A DNA stretch of 39,960 bases, from the NCBI RefSeq assembly GCF_029869215.1, contig NZ_JARWPM010000115.1, positions 1-39,960 on the forward strand, in the 5' to 3' direction. A program made the translations under genes and the position numbers. The DNA is from Nocardia carnea (GTDB taxonomy: Bacteria > Actinomycetota > Actinomycetes > Mycobacteriales > Mycobacteriaceae). The notes beneath the pieces were generated by a model. That model was not told the origin of the DNA. It ran no database searches and saw only the letters and a list, made by a program, of their open reading frames with translations. Positions 8,086 to 17,082 of the stretch are shown here, piece after piece; position 1 is the stretch's first letter, and each line of letters opens with the position of its first letter.

Positions 8086-9315
8086 CGCACTCAGCCCGAT
8101 CGACGAAAGCCGACGCCCCTGAGACACTCTCCGACACGGTCGCCCCCGCCCCAACCCCCGCGGGCCCCCCCCCCCCCACACCCCCCCGCGCGGCGCGCCG
8201 CCCCCGGGGGCCCCCCGGCCCAGGCGCGGAACATCCGCCACGCCGCGGAGATTCTGCACCGCGGCGGTCTGGTCGCCTTCCCGACCGAGACCGTGTACGG
8301 GCTCGGCGCCGACGCCGAGAACGCCGAGGCGGTCCGCCGGGTCTTCGAGGTCAAGCGGCGACCCGAAACGCACCCACTGATCGTGCATCTCGCCGATCCC
8401 TGCCAGCTCGGCGACTGGGTCACCGAGATATCGGGTCCCGCCCGGGTGCTCGCCGAGTGGTTCTGGCCGGGCCCGCTCACCCTGGTCCTGCCGCGCGGTC
8501 CCCGCGTTCCGCCCGTTGTCACCGGCGGATGCGACACCGTCGCGGTGCGGGTCCCGCAGCATCGCGTCGCGCTGCAGTTGCTCACCGCATTCGGAGGGGC
8601 GATCGCGGCGCCGTCGGCCAACCGCTTCGGCGCCGTCAGCTGCACCAGTGCCGACCACGTCGCCGACGAACTCGGTCCCGTCGTCGACCTCATTCTCGAC
8701 GGCGGGACCTGCCCGGTCGGGATCGAATCCACCATCATCGACGTCACCGGCGACGAGCCGACCCTGCTGCGCCCGGGCGCGATCGGGGTCGACGATCTCG
8801 CCCAGGCGCTGGGCCGACCGATCCGCACGACCACACCATCGCGCGGGCACCGCGCGCCCGGGCAGCATCCATCGCAATACGCCCCCCGAGCGCGCGTGAT
8901 CCTGGTCGAGGAAAGCGACGTCCTCGCCGAGGCCCACCGGCAGCAATCGCACGGCCGGCGAGTCGGAGTCCTGCGATCCCCCACGAGTGCGGCATCGACC
9001 TTCACCGGCAACGTGCTGGTGATCGAGGTACCGACCGCCATCGGCGACTACGCCCGCGATCTGTACCGACTTCTGCGCGAATTCGATCGGCACGACTGCG
9101 AGGTCGTCATCGCCTCGCTCCCCACCCGCGCGGGTGTCGGCCTGGCCATCGCGGACCGCCTCACCCGCGCCTCCGCTCCTCGCCCCGCAGCAACCGCGTC
9201 GACCAGCACAGCCGCCGAGAAGGGAGGCGAACCGTGTCAACGACGTCGCGCGAGCGCGACCAAGCACATGCGCAACTCAATTCACGTAAGACAAAATGGC
9301 AATCAGGGATCGTAG
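8082..9315 (+). CDS. Sua5/YrdC-type L-threonylcarbamoyladenylate synthase, frame broken in artefact tract
   Basis: After the homopolymer tract the frame reads AEILHRGGLVAFPTETVYGL, GADAENAEAVRRVFEVKRRP, ETHPLIVHLAD, GPLTLVLPRG, APSANRFGAVS and GIESTIIDVTG: the YrdC ATP/threonine/bicarbonate-binding core that makes threonylcarbamoyl-AMP for tRNA t6A37. A C-terminal Sua5 domain follows (RVGVLRSPTSAASTFTG ... VIASLPTRAGVGLAIADRLT). The ATG at 8082 (overlapping the previous stop) starts MTHSARSTKADAPETL in a different frame; the switch falls within 8142-8222, so the break is probably a sequence error. The gene sits between two winged-helix paralogues, unlike a housekeeping copy next to prfA/prmC, so it may be a specialised second copy. 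Bicarbonate is a substrate of this enzyme class, a possible link to the dab operon. Confidence 0.8.
8142..8222. other. C/G homopolymer tract inside sua5-like gene, probable artefact
   Basis: Blocks of C interrupted by single A or G, then CGCGCGGCGCGCC, then G5 and C6. Reading frame changes across the tract. It falls in the poorly conserved N-terminal linker of the synthase, so the true sequence is likely of ordinary composition. Confidence 0.7.
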
Positions 9316-9316
9316 A

Positions 9317-9322
9317 TTGTAG
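9317..9322 (+). promoter_or_regulatory. Putative -10 element TTGTAG of second winged-helix gene
   Basis: Identical hexamer and identical 10-base spacing to the GTG start as at 7164-7169. It lies two bases after the stop of the sua5-like gene, so the second regulator can be expressed independently of the upstream genes. Confidence 0.5.
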
Positions 9323-9332
9323 GGTGATCACG

Positions 9333-9635
9333 GTGGCGGACTGGACGTTTCTCACCAACCACGCGCACGTGCTGCTGTGCATCGCGCAAGACCCCGGGAT
9401 GCGGCTACGCGACGTCGCCGACGCGGTCGGCATCACCGAACGCGCGGCCCAGCGCATCGTGGCCGAACTGGAACAGGCGGGCTACCTCGACCGCGTCCGC
9501 GACGGGCGCCGCAACCGCTACCGATTGAACCAAGAACTGCCGCTGCGGCACCCCCTCGAACGCGACCACGCGGTCGGGGAAATCCTCAGCGTCCTGACCG
9601 CCGAGCCGAAGAACGCACCCGGCCGCAGCGCATGA
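9333..9635 (+). CDS. Stand-alone winged-helix regulator (100 aa)
   Basis: The protein begins MADWTFLTNHAHVLLCIAQD and contains DVADAVGITERAAQRIVAEL and QAGYLDRVRDGRRNRYRLNQ, a complete helix-turn-helix plus wing, ending at ILSVLTAEPKNAPGRSA. It corresponds to the N-terminal third of the 7180 protein without the sensor-like domain, so it may compete for, or share, the same operators. The GTG at 9333 is chosen by the conserved TTGTAG spacing; GTG 9324 is the alternative. The stop overlaps the DUF6671 start (ATGA, 9632-9635). Confidence 0.78.
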   Translation: MADWTFLTNHAHVLLCIAQDPGMRLRDVADAVGITERAAQRIVAELEQAGYLDRVRDGRRNRYRLNQELPLRHPLERDHAVGEILSVLTAEPKNAPGRSA

Positions 9636-10489
9636 GCGCACCCCACCCCTACCGCGACCGCGACGTCGCCCTGGCCACCAAACACGGCAAGGAGCAGGTA
9701 CTGGCCGCCGCCCTGGCCGAACGCCCCGGCCTGACGGTGCAGGTCGCCACCGGCGTCGACACCGACGAACTGGGCACCTTCACCGGGGAGATCGAACGCC
9801 CGGCTCCACCGCGCGAGACCGCGTTGAGGAAAGCCCGCCTCGCCATGCAGGCCCTGGGGTTGCCGCGTGGACTGGCCTCCGAAGGCGCCTTCGGCCCCCA
9901 CCCCGGTATCTGGTTCGCCCCGGCCGGGCTGGAAATCCTCGCCTTCGTCGACGACGATCTCGGCCTCGAGCTCACCGTGCACCACCTGGACTGCGACACC
10001 AACTTCGACCACACCGTCGTCGACCACCTCGACGAACAAGCCGCACAATTCCTGCGCACCGCTCAGTTCGGCAGCCACGCGGTGATCGTGCGGCCCAACA
10101 GCGCCCCCCGGGGCGACGCCCCGCTCTACAAAGGCATCCGCACCAACACCGAACTTGCCGACGCCGTCGCACACTGCGCGACGGCGTCGTCGGACGGGCG
10201 CGCCCGCATCGAAACCGACATGCGCGCCCACCTCAACCCCACCCGCATGCGCAGCATCGCCCGACTGGCCACCGAACTGGCCGAACGCCTCGACCGGCTC
10301 TGCGCGCGCTGCGACGCCCCCGGGTTCGGCCACATCGCCACCGAGCCCGGACTCCCTTGCAAGTTCTGCTTCACCGCTACCCCGCAGCCGGCCGCCGACA
10401 TCCACGGCTGCGCCCGCTGTGAACACCGCACCAGAATCGAGCGTCACGAACTCGCAGACCCGGCGGGCTGCCCCTCCTGCAACCCGTAA
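9632..10489 (+). CDS. DUF6671-like zinc-ribbon protein (285 aa)
   Basis: The protein starts SAPHPYRDRDVALATKHGKE and has a central alpha/beta domain (AMQALGLPRGLASEGAFGPH, LEILAFVDDDLGLEL). It ends in paired CxxC motifs: CARC at about 219, CKFC at about 241, CARC at about 257 and CPSC near the C-terminus, forming one or two zinc ribbons. I recognise the overall pattern as the DUF6671 family, whose function is not established. It is translationally coupled to the winged-helix gene. The segment KGIRTNTELADAVAHCATAS resembles a nucleotide- or metabolite-handling helix but no catalytic motif is clear. Confidence 0.7.
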   Translation: MSAPHPYRDRDVALATKHGKEQVLAAALAERPGLTVQVATGVDTDELGTFTGEIERPAPPRETALRKARLAMQALGLPRGLASEGAFGPHPGIWFAPAGLEILAFVDDDLGLELTVHHLDCDTNFDHTVVDHLDEQAAQFLRTAQFGSHAVIVRPNSAPRGDAPLYKGIRTNTELADAVAHCATASSDGRARIETDMRAHLNPTRMRSIARLATELAERLDRLCARCDAPGFGHIATEPGLPCKFCFTATPQPAADIHGCARCEHRTRIERHELADPAGCPSCNP

Positions 10490-10568
10490 CGCTCATCGAG
10501 CCCCGCACTCGCCGCCCCAAGGCGCAGTGCAACTCACGCACCATCGATACGAACCGAGGAAACAGATT

Positions 10569-11549
10569 ATGGATGTCCCCACCTGGCTGTGGGCGGTGTT
10601 CGGCGCGATCTTGACCGCCAGCCTCGTCGTCGATCTCGTGCTGCATCGCGGCCCGCACGTGATCGGCTTCAGGGAAGCGCTCCGCTGGAGTGTGTTCTGG
10701 GTCGGCCTGTCGCTGCTCTTCGCAGTGCTCGTCGCGGTCGCGGTCGGCCCGACCGCCTCGGTGGAATTCACCACCGCCTGGCTGCTCGAGAAGAGCCTGT
10801 CGGTGGACAATCTCTTCGTCTTCGCCCTGATCTTCGGGTACTTCAACGTGCCCCGCGAATACCAACACCGGGTGCTGTTCCTCGGCGTGCTGGGCGCGCT
10901 GGTCTTCCGCGCGATATTCCTGCTCCTCGGCATCGCCGTGGTGCAGCGGTTCACCGTAGTCCTGTTCGCCTTCGCCGCGATCCTGCTCTACAGCGCCTAC
11001 AAACTTCTCAAGGACGACGAGGAGACCTACGATCCCGGCAAGAGCACCGCGGTACGGCTGGTACGCAAGTTCATCCCGGTCCAGGAGGAATACTCCGGCA
11101 CGCACTTCTTCGTCCGGTCGGCCGGCAAATGGGTCGCCACACCCCTGCTGATCGTCGTCGCCGCTATCGAGGCGGCCGATATCGTCTTCGCCGTCGACAG
11201 CGTGCCCGCGGTGCTGGCGGTGAGTAGCGAACCACTGATCGTGTACTCCAGCGTCGCTTTCGCCATTCTCGGATTGCGCGCCCTGTACTTCCTGCTCTCC
11301 GGAATGCTCGAGCGCTTCCACTACCTGTCGACCGGTCTGGCGATCATTCTCGCGTTCATCGGCGTCAAGCTCATGCTCCAAGCCGCCCACAAGACGATCA
11401 GCACCGCGGTGCCGGAGGTCCCGTCACCGGTCAGCCTGGCCGTAATCGTCGTCGTGCTGACGGTTTCGGTGGTCCTCAGCATCCGCCGACCACTGCCCGA
11501 GCAGCCCGCACAGCCGGACTCCCTGGGCGCCACCGAGAAGCCGGACTGA
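10569..11549 (+). CDS. TerC/Alx-family integral membrane protein
   Basis: The 326-residue protein has about nine membrane segments and the TerC signatures: the acidic intramembrane motif EKSLSVDNLFVFALIFGYF early and AAIEAADIVFAVDSVPAVLA late, each with charged residues inside a helix. Alx/TerC members export Mn(II) or protect against metal or tellurite stress, often associated with the secretion machinery. GAGGAAAC upstream of the ATG at 10569 is a good site. It fits the metal theme of the window together with mntH. It starts 80 bases after the DUF6671 stop and is probably independently transcribed. Confidence 0.88.
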   Translation: MDVPTWLWAVFGAILTASLVVDLVLHRGPHVIGFREALRWSVFWVGLSLLFAVLVAVAVGPTASVEFTTAWLLEKSLSVDNLFVFALIFGYFNVPREYQHRVLFLGVLGALVFRAIFLLLGIAVVQRFTVVLFAFAAILLYSAYKLLKDDEETYDPGKSTAVRLVRKFIPVQEEYSGTHFFVRSAGKWVATPLLIVVAAIEAADIVFAVDSVPAVLAVSSEPLIVYSSVAFAILGLRALYFLLSGMLERFHYLSTGLAIILAFIGVKLMLQAAHKTISTAVPEVPSPVSLAVIVVVLTVSVVLSIRRPLPEQPAQPDSLGATEKPD

Positions 11550-11668
11550 GCGACCACCTCCTGCACGGATGTCACCGGAGACGTATTCGCGGTTCGAACT
11601 ATCCGCTGTGGGATACTCCGAGGACAACGATCGTGCTCGCGTGAGGACAGTCAGTTCGCCGAAAGTGG

Positions 11669-12250
11669 GTGAGCGAGATGTCTGGCCACCCTTCGGCGCC
11701 GATCCGGATCTGGCGGATGCGGCCGTGGAACACCAACCCTCTGATGCATGCGCACATGCGATTCGAGACTCTCGCGGTAGCCCTGTTACTGCTTGCCAGC
11801 ATCATTGCGGTGCCGATCGCCGGAGCCGTGGGGACCGCGGCCTACAGCGGTATGCGAACCCGGATCCTGACGGACAACGCGACGAAGATTCTGGCCTCCG
11901 TGACGATCGCCGACGATCCGGTCCACCTGAAATCCGAGCGGCGATTCCAGGCCACAGTCCGGTGGTACCAGGACGGGCAGGACAACACCCTCATCGCTCC
12001 CGTGCCGCACACCGCCGAACGCGGCCAGCAGGTTACGGTGTGGATCGGCGCTGACGGCACCCCGGTCGACCCGCCCCGGCAAACCAGCGACGCAGTCCTC
12101 GACGGCCTCGGAGCCGGCATAGCGGTCCTTTGCGGAACCTGGTTCACGGCAACACTGCTGATCTGGTGCGGACGACTGCTTGGCGACCACCGCCGAAGAA
12201 CCGCCTGGGCAGCGGAATGGCAACAACTGAATCATCCGACCACGCAATGA
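11669..12250 (+). CDS. Rv1733c-family membrane protein
   Basis: The 193-residue protein has an N-terminal arginine-rich segment with the W-x-x-N-P-L motif (RPWNTNPLMHAHMRFE), a membrane helix at about 34-58 (LAVALLLLASIIAVPIAGAV), an extracytoplasmic domain of about 90 residues including RGQQVTVWIGADGTPVDPP, and a second membrane helix before a basic tail. This is the layout of the Rv1733c family of mycobacteria and nocardiae, whose biochemical role is unknown. The GTG at 11669 is used; an ATG three codons later is equally possible. Confidence 0.8.
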   Translation: MSEMSGHPSAPIRIWRMRPWNTNPLMHAHMRFETLAVALLLLASIIAVPIAGAVGTAAYSGMRTRILTDNATKILASVTIADDPVHLKSERRFQATVRWYQDGQDNTLIAPVPHTAERGQQVTVWIGADGTPVDPPRQTSDAVLDGLGAGIAVLCGTWFTATLLIWCGRLLGDHRRRTAWAAEWQQLNHPTTQ

Positions 12251-12264
12251 CCCCACCGTCTCCG

Positions 12265-12487
12265 GAATCACCGCGATCACCCGCGAGGGCATAGCCAAAG
12301 CCCGCGCGAAAAGCCGACTCAAAGGAATACAGCCGAAACTGTCTCCGACAGCACGCAAGACGACGATCTGGACCACCGCTACCACGACCCCGGCGACGAC
12401 GCGAGCCTGACCGACCCCGCCGAGGAATACAGTGTCGTCCACACCACTCTTCACCGCATCGTCAGCGGCCACACTTACGTCGGCTGA
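12265..12487 (+). pseudogene. Serine recombinase (resolvase/invertase) C-terminal remnant
   Basis: The frame from 12265 reads ITAITREGIAKARAKSRLKG then IQPKLSPTARK, the linker and start of the C-terminal helix-turn-helix of small serine recombinases. Near 12355-12370 the homology shifts frame and continues as LDHRYHDPGDDASLTDPAEE and YSVVHTTLHRIVSG, the rest of the DNA-binding domain, ending in TGA at 12485-12487. The catalytic N-terminal domain is absent. It is a dead relic immediately left of the IS3-family insertion and suggests an earlier mobile element at this site. Confidence 0.75.
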
Positions 12488-12506
12488 CTTCTCATCGGCA
12501 AGGGTA

Positions 12507-12562
12507 TGATGTTCCCCCGGTTTCGTGGAGTCGGTGATGTTCCCCCGGTTTCATGGAGTCGG
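12507..12562. repeat. Tandem 28-bp repeat: two copies of the left terminal repeat
   Basis: Copies at 12507-12534 and 12535-12562 both read TGATGTTCCCCCGGTTTC, one base (G in the first, A in the second), then TGGAGTCGG: 27 of 28 identical and directly abutting. The right end shows the related arrangement in inverse orientation. Confidence 0.8.
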
Positions 12563-12573
12563 GATACTGGACT

Positions 12574-13407
12574 TCAGGCCACGGGTTGGATGGACGGTTG
12601 CATCATCTCGTACTCGATCGGGGTCCGCATACCGAGCGCCGAGTGACGGCGGCGCCGGTTGTGGAAGATCTCGAGGTACTCGAAGATCGCGTTCGCCAGC
12701 TCGATCCGAGTTTTCCAGCGCTGCCGGTTCAGCAGCTCGGTTTGCATTCTGCCCCAGAATGATTCGATCACGGCGTTGTCGTAGCAGTCACCGATCGACC
12801 CCATCGACGGCACCAGCCCGGACTTGCGGGCCCGGTCGGTGAAGGCCCAGGACGTGAATTGAACGCCGTGGTCGGAATGAATGATCGTGCCCGGCTCCGG
12901 CGACCGGTTCGAAATCGCCATCCCGAGTGCGTTGGTGACCAGCGCCGCGGTCTGGGTCGAGTCGATGGACCAGCCGACGACCCGCCGCGAGTAGGTGTCG
13001 AGCACGACCGCGCAGTAGACCTTTCCTTCCCTCGTGTAGTGCTCGGTGATGTCGGTGACCCACAGCTGGTTCGGCCGTGACCGGGTGAACGCCCGGTCGA
13101 CCAGGTCATTGGCGGTCGGGGTCTGATGCCGTGGCCGTGCCCGTTTGACCCCAGGCAATCCTTTGATCCCGGCGCGGGCCATCAACAGTTCGACCTGGTT
13201 GTAGCCGACCCCGATACCGAGGCCGAGGGTGAGTTCGGCGTGCACCCGCGGGGCGCCGTAGGTGCCGCGGGAGGCGGCGTGGACCGCGCGGATCTGGTCG
13301 GTGAGCCAGGCGTGGCGGATCGCTCGTTGCGAGGGCGGGCGTGATTTCCAGTGGTAGAAACCGGACTCGGAGACGTCCAACAGCCGGCACGCGACCTGCA
13401 CCGGCAA
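12574..13407 (-). CDS. IS3-family OrfB transposase (DDE integrase core)
   Basis: The protein carries an HTH_21-type N-terminal region (YHWKSRPPSQRAIRHAWLTD, GTYGAPRVHAEL) and an rve catalytic core with the DDE triad: D in LWVTDITEHYTREGK, D in IIHSDHGVQFTSWAF, and E in DNAVIESFWGRMQTELL. It appears intact (277 aa from the TTG at 13407). It is in the -1 frame relative to orfA and remains open upstream to the slippery site at 13446-13452, reading PKRRYAAIATIASEGLPVQV. The active form is therefore probably an OrfAB fusion made by frameshifting. Confidence 0.9.
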   Translation of the reverse strand: MPVQVACRLLDVSESGFYHWKSRPPSQRAIRHAWLTDQIRAVHAASRGTYGAPRVHAELTLGLGIGVGYNQVELLMARAGIKGLPGVKRARPRHQTPTANDLVDRAFTRSRPNQLWVTDITEHYTREGKVYCAVVLDTYSRRVVGWSIDSTQTAALVTNALGMAISNRSPEPGTIIHSDHGVQFTSWAFTDRARKSGLVPSMGSIGDCYDNAVIESFWGRMQTELLNRQRWKTRIELANAIFEYLEIFHNRRRRHSALGMRTPIEYEMMQPSIQPVA

Positions 13408-13427
13408 TCCCTCGCTCGCGATCGTGG

Positions 13428-13727
13428 CTATGGCCGCGTAACGCCTTTTGGGCCATTGCCCTGTTCTTTCAGCAGCTCACGCGCCCTTTTCAGGATGGCG
13501 ACCTCGTGCTCGAGCTCGCGGATGCGGCGCTTTGCTGCGATCAGTTCGGACTGTTCGGCGCTGGTTGCGCCGGGTATCTGGCCGGTGTCGATCAGTTCTT
13601 GTTTGCGCCAGACGTAGATCGTCTGGTCGCTGATGCCCAGGTCCGCGGCTACCTGCGCGACCGGTCGGCCGGCGGCGACCAGGTCCAGGACCTTGCGACG
13701 GAACTCTTCGGGATAACGCCTTGGCAC
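13428..13727 (-). CDS. IS3-family OrfA (HTH and leucine-zipper subunit)
   Basis: The 99-residue protein begins with the HTH_Tnp_1 pattern PRRYPEEFRRKVLDLVAAGR, continues QVAADLGISDQTIYVWRKQE and ends in a heptad-repeat helix IRELEHEVAILKRARELLKE. It binds the IS ends and forms part of the OrfAB transposase. GTG 13727 is chosen because AAGGAGA lies 8 bases upstream (TTG 13733 is an alternative). The stop at 13428 lies just past the slippery heptamer. Confidence 0.88.
   Translation of the reverse strand: MPRRYPEEFRRKVLDLVAAGRPVAQVAADLGISDQTIYVWRKQELIDTGQIPGATSAEQSELIAAKRRIRELEHEVAILKRARELLKEQGNGPKGVTRP
13446..13452 (-). promoter_or_regulatory. -1 frameshift heptamer C CCA AAA for OrfAB
   Basis: In the orfA frame the minus strand reads GGC CCA AAA GGC. 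This is a canonical X XXY YYZ heptamer, and shifting back by one base enters the orfB frame without a stop. IS3-family elements normally make the fused transposase this way. Confidence 0.7.
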
Positions 13728-13771
13728 GAACAAGTCTCCTTCGATGACTTCGTGACCAAGAGTCAAGCAAA

Positions 13772-13825
13772 CCAACTCCGGAAAACCGGGGGAACATCAC
13801 CCTCCAAGGAAGCGGGGGAACCTCA
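13772..13825. repeat. Right end of IS: two adjacent terminal-repeat copies
   Basis: On the minus strand the inner copy begins TGATGTTCCCCCGGTTTTCC at 13799, and the outer, more diverged copy begins TGAGGTTCCCCCGCTTCC at 13825, 26 bases further out. The left end is doubled in the same way. Confidence 0.7.
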
Positions 13826-14109
13826 CCGGCCGCAGCAGGTGCTCCGTACGCTCCCCGGGCGAGGAGTCCGCACCCGCATCGCTGGTGGTGCGCAGGATCA
13901 GGCCCATCGCCACACCGGCCACCGTGGCGTGCACCCCGCCGTGGTAGGTCAACGCCCAGATCGCCAGCCCGAGCGGCACGTACCACCACCAACCGCGCAC
14001 CCGGTACCGCTGGAGCAGGTGGAAGACCACCAGCCCTGCCAGAGCCGCGCCGAGGGCCGCGGGATTCAAGTCGGTCGTGAAGAAGACGGCGATCACGAAG
14101 ATCGCGCAT
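13826..14109 (-). pseudogene. nhaA: Na+/H+ antiporter NhaA fragment, truncated at both ends
   Basis: The minus-strand frame reads AIFVIAVFFTTDLNPAALGA, LAGLVVFHLLQRYRVRGWWW, YVPLGLAIWALTYHGGVHAT and VAGVAMGLILRTTSD, then PGERTEHLLRP. This is the central part of NhaA including the HGGVHAT region near its conserved membrane helices. It ends where the IS outer repeat begins (13825) and starts abruptly at 14109 where the fetA fragment begins on the other strand. About 95 of the roughly 400-430 residues remain, so it is non-functional. Confidence 0.85.
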
Positions 14110-14345
14110 TGACCGTCGAACCGCAGGTGCTGCTGCTGGACGAACCGACCTCCGCCCTGGACCCCACGACCACCGCCGTGGTGGGCGAGTTGATTCGCGA
14201 TCACACCGCCGCCGGGGGCACGGTGATGCTGGTCAGCCACGACGAAGGGTTCGTCGCGCAGGTCGCCACCACGGTGTGGCGGCTCGAGCACGCGAAGCTG
14301 ACCCCCGACACCCGGGGGCTCGACCGACACCACGGGCCGCGATGA
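14108..14345 (+). pseudogene. fetA: FetA-like ABC ATPase, C-terminal stump
   Basis: The frame reads LTVEPQVLLLDEPTSALDPT (Walker B and D-loop) and GGTVMLVSHDEGFVAQVATT (H-loop), ending at a stop overlapping the fetB ATG. The Walker A, Q-loop and signature motif are missing, so the product cannot hydrolyse ATP. It fuses directly to the nhaA fragment in the opposite orientation, marking a deletion or inversion junction at about 14108. Its coupling to fetB shows the original fetAB order. Confidence 0.85.
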
Positions 14346-15115
14346 ACCCCGAGGTGTCGCTGCCCGGCTGGGGTGGCGTGGCGGCCAGTCTGGCGCTGGT
14401 CGCGGTAGCGGTCGCCATCGCCTACCGGCAGCGGCTGCGGTTGACCCGCGACCTGCTCGCCGCCACCGCGCGGGCCGCGATCCAACTGGCGGCGGTCGGT
14501 GCGATCCTGCTGATCGTGTTCGCGCACACCGGATTACCGGGCGCGCTGGCCTGGGTCGCGGTCATGGTCGTCATCGCCGGGCAGGTAGCCGGGCGGCGCG
14601 GTGCGGGCCTGCCGCATGCGCGCCGGGCCGCCACGATCGGCGTAGCCGCGGCCACCGCGGCCACCCTGTCCGTGCTGGTGCTGCTCGGGGTGATCTCGAC
14701 CCAGGCCCGCGTGGTGGTGCCGGTCGGCGGCATGATCGTGGCCGGGGCCATGCAGGCCGCCGGCCTGGCCCTGCACCGGATGCTCGAGGACGCCCGCCGC
14801 GCCCGGCCCGGTATCGAGGCCCGCCTGTGCCTGGGCCTGCCCGCCTCGGAGGCGTTCGCCCCGTACCGGCGCTCGGCGCTGCGCACCGCGCTCATTCCGG
14901 CCATCGACGCCACCAAGGTCGTGGGCCTGATCAGCCTGCCCGGCGCGATGACCGGACTCATCCTCGCCGGAGTGGACCCGCTGACGGCCATCCGCTACCA
15001 GATCGTGGTGATGTACATGCTGCTCGCCGCCGCCACCATCGCCGCCGCAAGTAGTGGTGCGCTGGCCCAGCGTGCGCTGTTCGACGACGCGCACCGGCTG
15101 CGGAGCATGAATTAG
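14342..15115 (+). CDS. fetB: FetB-like iron-export ABC permease (UPF0014)
   Basis: The 257-residue polytopic protein shows UPF0014/FetB features: [37 protein letters not shown], then [40 protein letters not shown] and [20 protein letters not shown]. With FetA it exports iron and protects against peroxide stress. Here its ATPase partner is a stump, so it is probably orphaned and poorly expressed unless another ATPase serves. The ATG at 14342 overlaps the fetA stop by 4 nt. Its own stop overlaps the stop of the convergent kinase gene. Confidence 0.87.
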   Translation: MNPEVSLPGWGGVAASLALVAVAVAIAYRQRLRLTRDLLAATARAAIQLAAVGAILLIVFAHTGLPGALAWVAVMVVIAGQVAGRRGAGLPHARRAATIGVAAATAATLSVLVLLGVISTQARVVVPVGGMIVAGAMQAAGLALHRMLEDARRARPGIEARLCLGLPASEAFAPYRRSALRTALIPAIDATKVVGLISLPGAMTGLILAGVDPLTAIRYQIVVMYMLLAAATIAAASSGALAQRALFDDAHRLRSMN

Positions 15116-16196
15116 CGGCGCTTCCCGCCCACGGTGTCGCCATCGATGGCGAGGTCAGCAACGGCGGGCAATTCCACGGTCACGACGGCGCCGCCGTCGG
15201 GATGGTTGGCGGCGTGGACACGGCCGTGGTGGCGGGCGGCGATGGCCGCGACGATCGACAGCCCGAGCCCGTTACCGCCGCGGGTGCGGGCGGCGTCGGC
15301 GCGGGTGAACCGGTCCAAGGCGTGGGGCAAGAACTCGGGTGGGAAGCCGGGCCCGTGGTCACGGACAGTAATGGTGACCATCGAATCGTGCTGTGCCGCC
15401 GTGAGGTGGATGGGTGGAAGCCCGTAGTCGAGGGCATTGTCGATCAGGTTGCCGATCGCGCGTTCGAAGCGGTCGGGGTCGACGCGCACCGACAGCCGCG
15501 GCGGACAGTCCAGCCCGATCGGGTCCGGGTAGCGGTCGGTGATCGCTGCGAGGAGGGGGTGTAGTTGGTGGGTATCGCCGGTGAGGAAGCTGTCGTCGTC
15601 GCTGCTGCGCGCCAGCAGCAGGAGGTCCTGGGCCAGGCGGGAGAGCCGGTTGGTGTCGTCGAGCGCGGCGCGCACCGTGGCGATGAGCTCGGTATTGCCG
15701 CGGGGTGCGCGCAGGGCGAGTTCGAGTTCGGTGGTGAGCAGGCTCAACGGGGTGCGCAGTTCGTGGCCGGCGTCGGCGACGAAGCGGCGCTCGCGGTCGA
15801 GCGCGTCGTGCAGCCGCGCGAGGAGATCGTTGAATGTGGTTCCCAGGCGCGCGATTTCGTCGTCGCTGTCGGGAATCGGCAGGTACGGGTCCGGATCGTC
15901 GGGGCGCAGCTGCGCGGCGCGGGCGCGCATCCGCTCGACCGGGCGCAGTGCGGCGGTGGCCAGCAGAAAGGCACCGGCGGTGGCGAGAATCCAGATCAGC
16001 GGGAACGCGAGGAGCAGTTCGCCGCGCAGGTCGGTGATCATCGCCTCGATCAGTGCGCGGCTGGGGCCGTCGGTGACCGATTCGTCGGCGGCGTCGCGGG
16101 CCTGGCGCACGGTGACGACACCAATACCCGACAGCACCAGCGCCATCAGCACACCGAAGGCGACGGTGAGCCGGATCCGGATGGGCCACCGCGAGA

Positions 16197-16200
<4 letters not shown>
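15112..16200 (-). CDS. OmpR-class sensor histidine kinase (362 aa)
   Basis: Membrane helices lie at about 9-31 and 62-84 with a very short external loop of about 30 residues, so sensing may be intramembrane or through partners. HAMP follows ([16 protein letters not shown]), then the H box [20 protein letters not shown] (His146), N box [14 protein letters not shown]1 [20 protein letters not shown] and G2 [20 protein letters not shown]. All catalytic boxes are present. GTG 16200 overlaps the response-regulator stop (GTGA). The stop overlaps the convergent fetB stop in the sequence TTAG. Confidence 0.92.
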
Positions 16201-17019
<819 letters not shown>

Positions 17020-17082
17020 CACTCACCGCCCTTTCCCGCCCTTCACAGCATGCCGCAACGACCGCCACCTCCGATGCCAGGC

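Larger units (their letters stand above)
12507..13825. mobile_element. IS3-family insertion sequence with doubled terminal repeats
   Basis: orfA and orfB lie on the minus strand between inverted ends of the form TGATGTTCCCCCGGTTT. The inner pair bounds 12535-13799 (about 1.27 kb, normal for IS3). A second terminal-repeat-like copy abuts each end outside this, giving 12507-13825. No convincing short target duplication flanks either the inner or the outer boundaries. The right outer end interrupts an nhaA reading frame and the left side abuts a dead recombinase. The doubled ends could come from insertion next to, or inside, the end of a related element. Confidence 0.8.

Noticed and set aside
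12507..13825. Target-site duplication of the IS
   Set aside because: Bases next to both the inner and outer ends were compared (gtcgg/ccctc and gggta/ccggc) and do not match.
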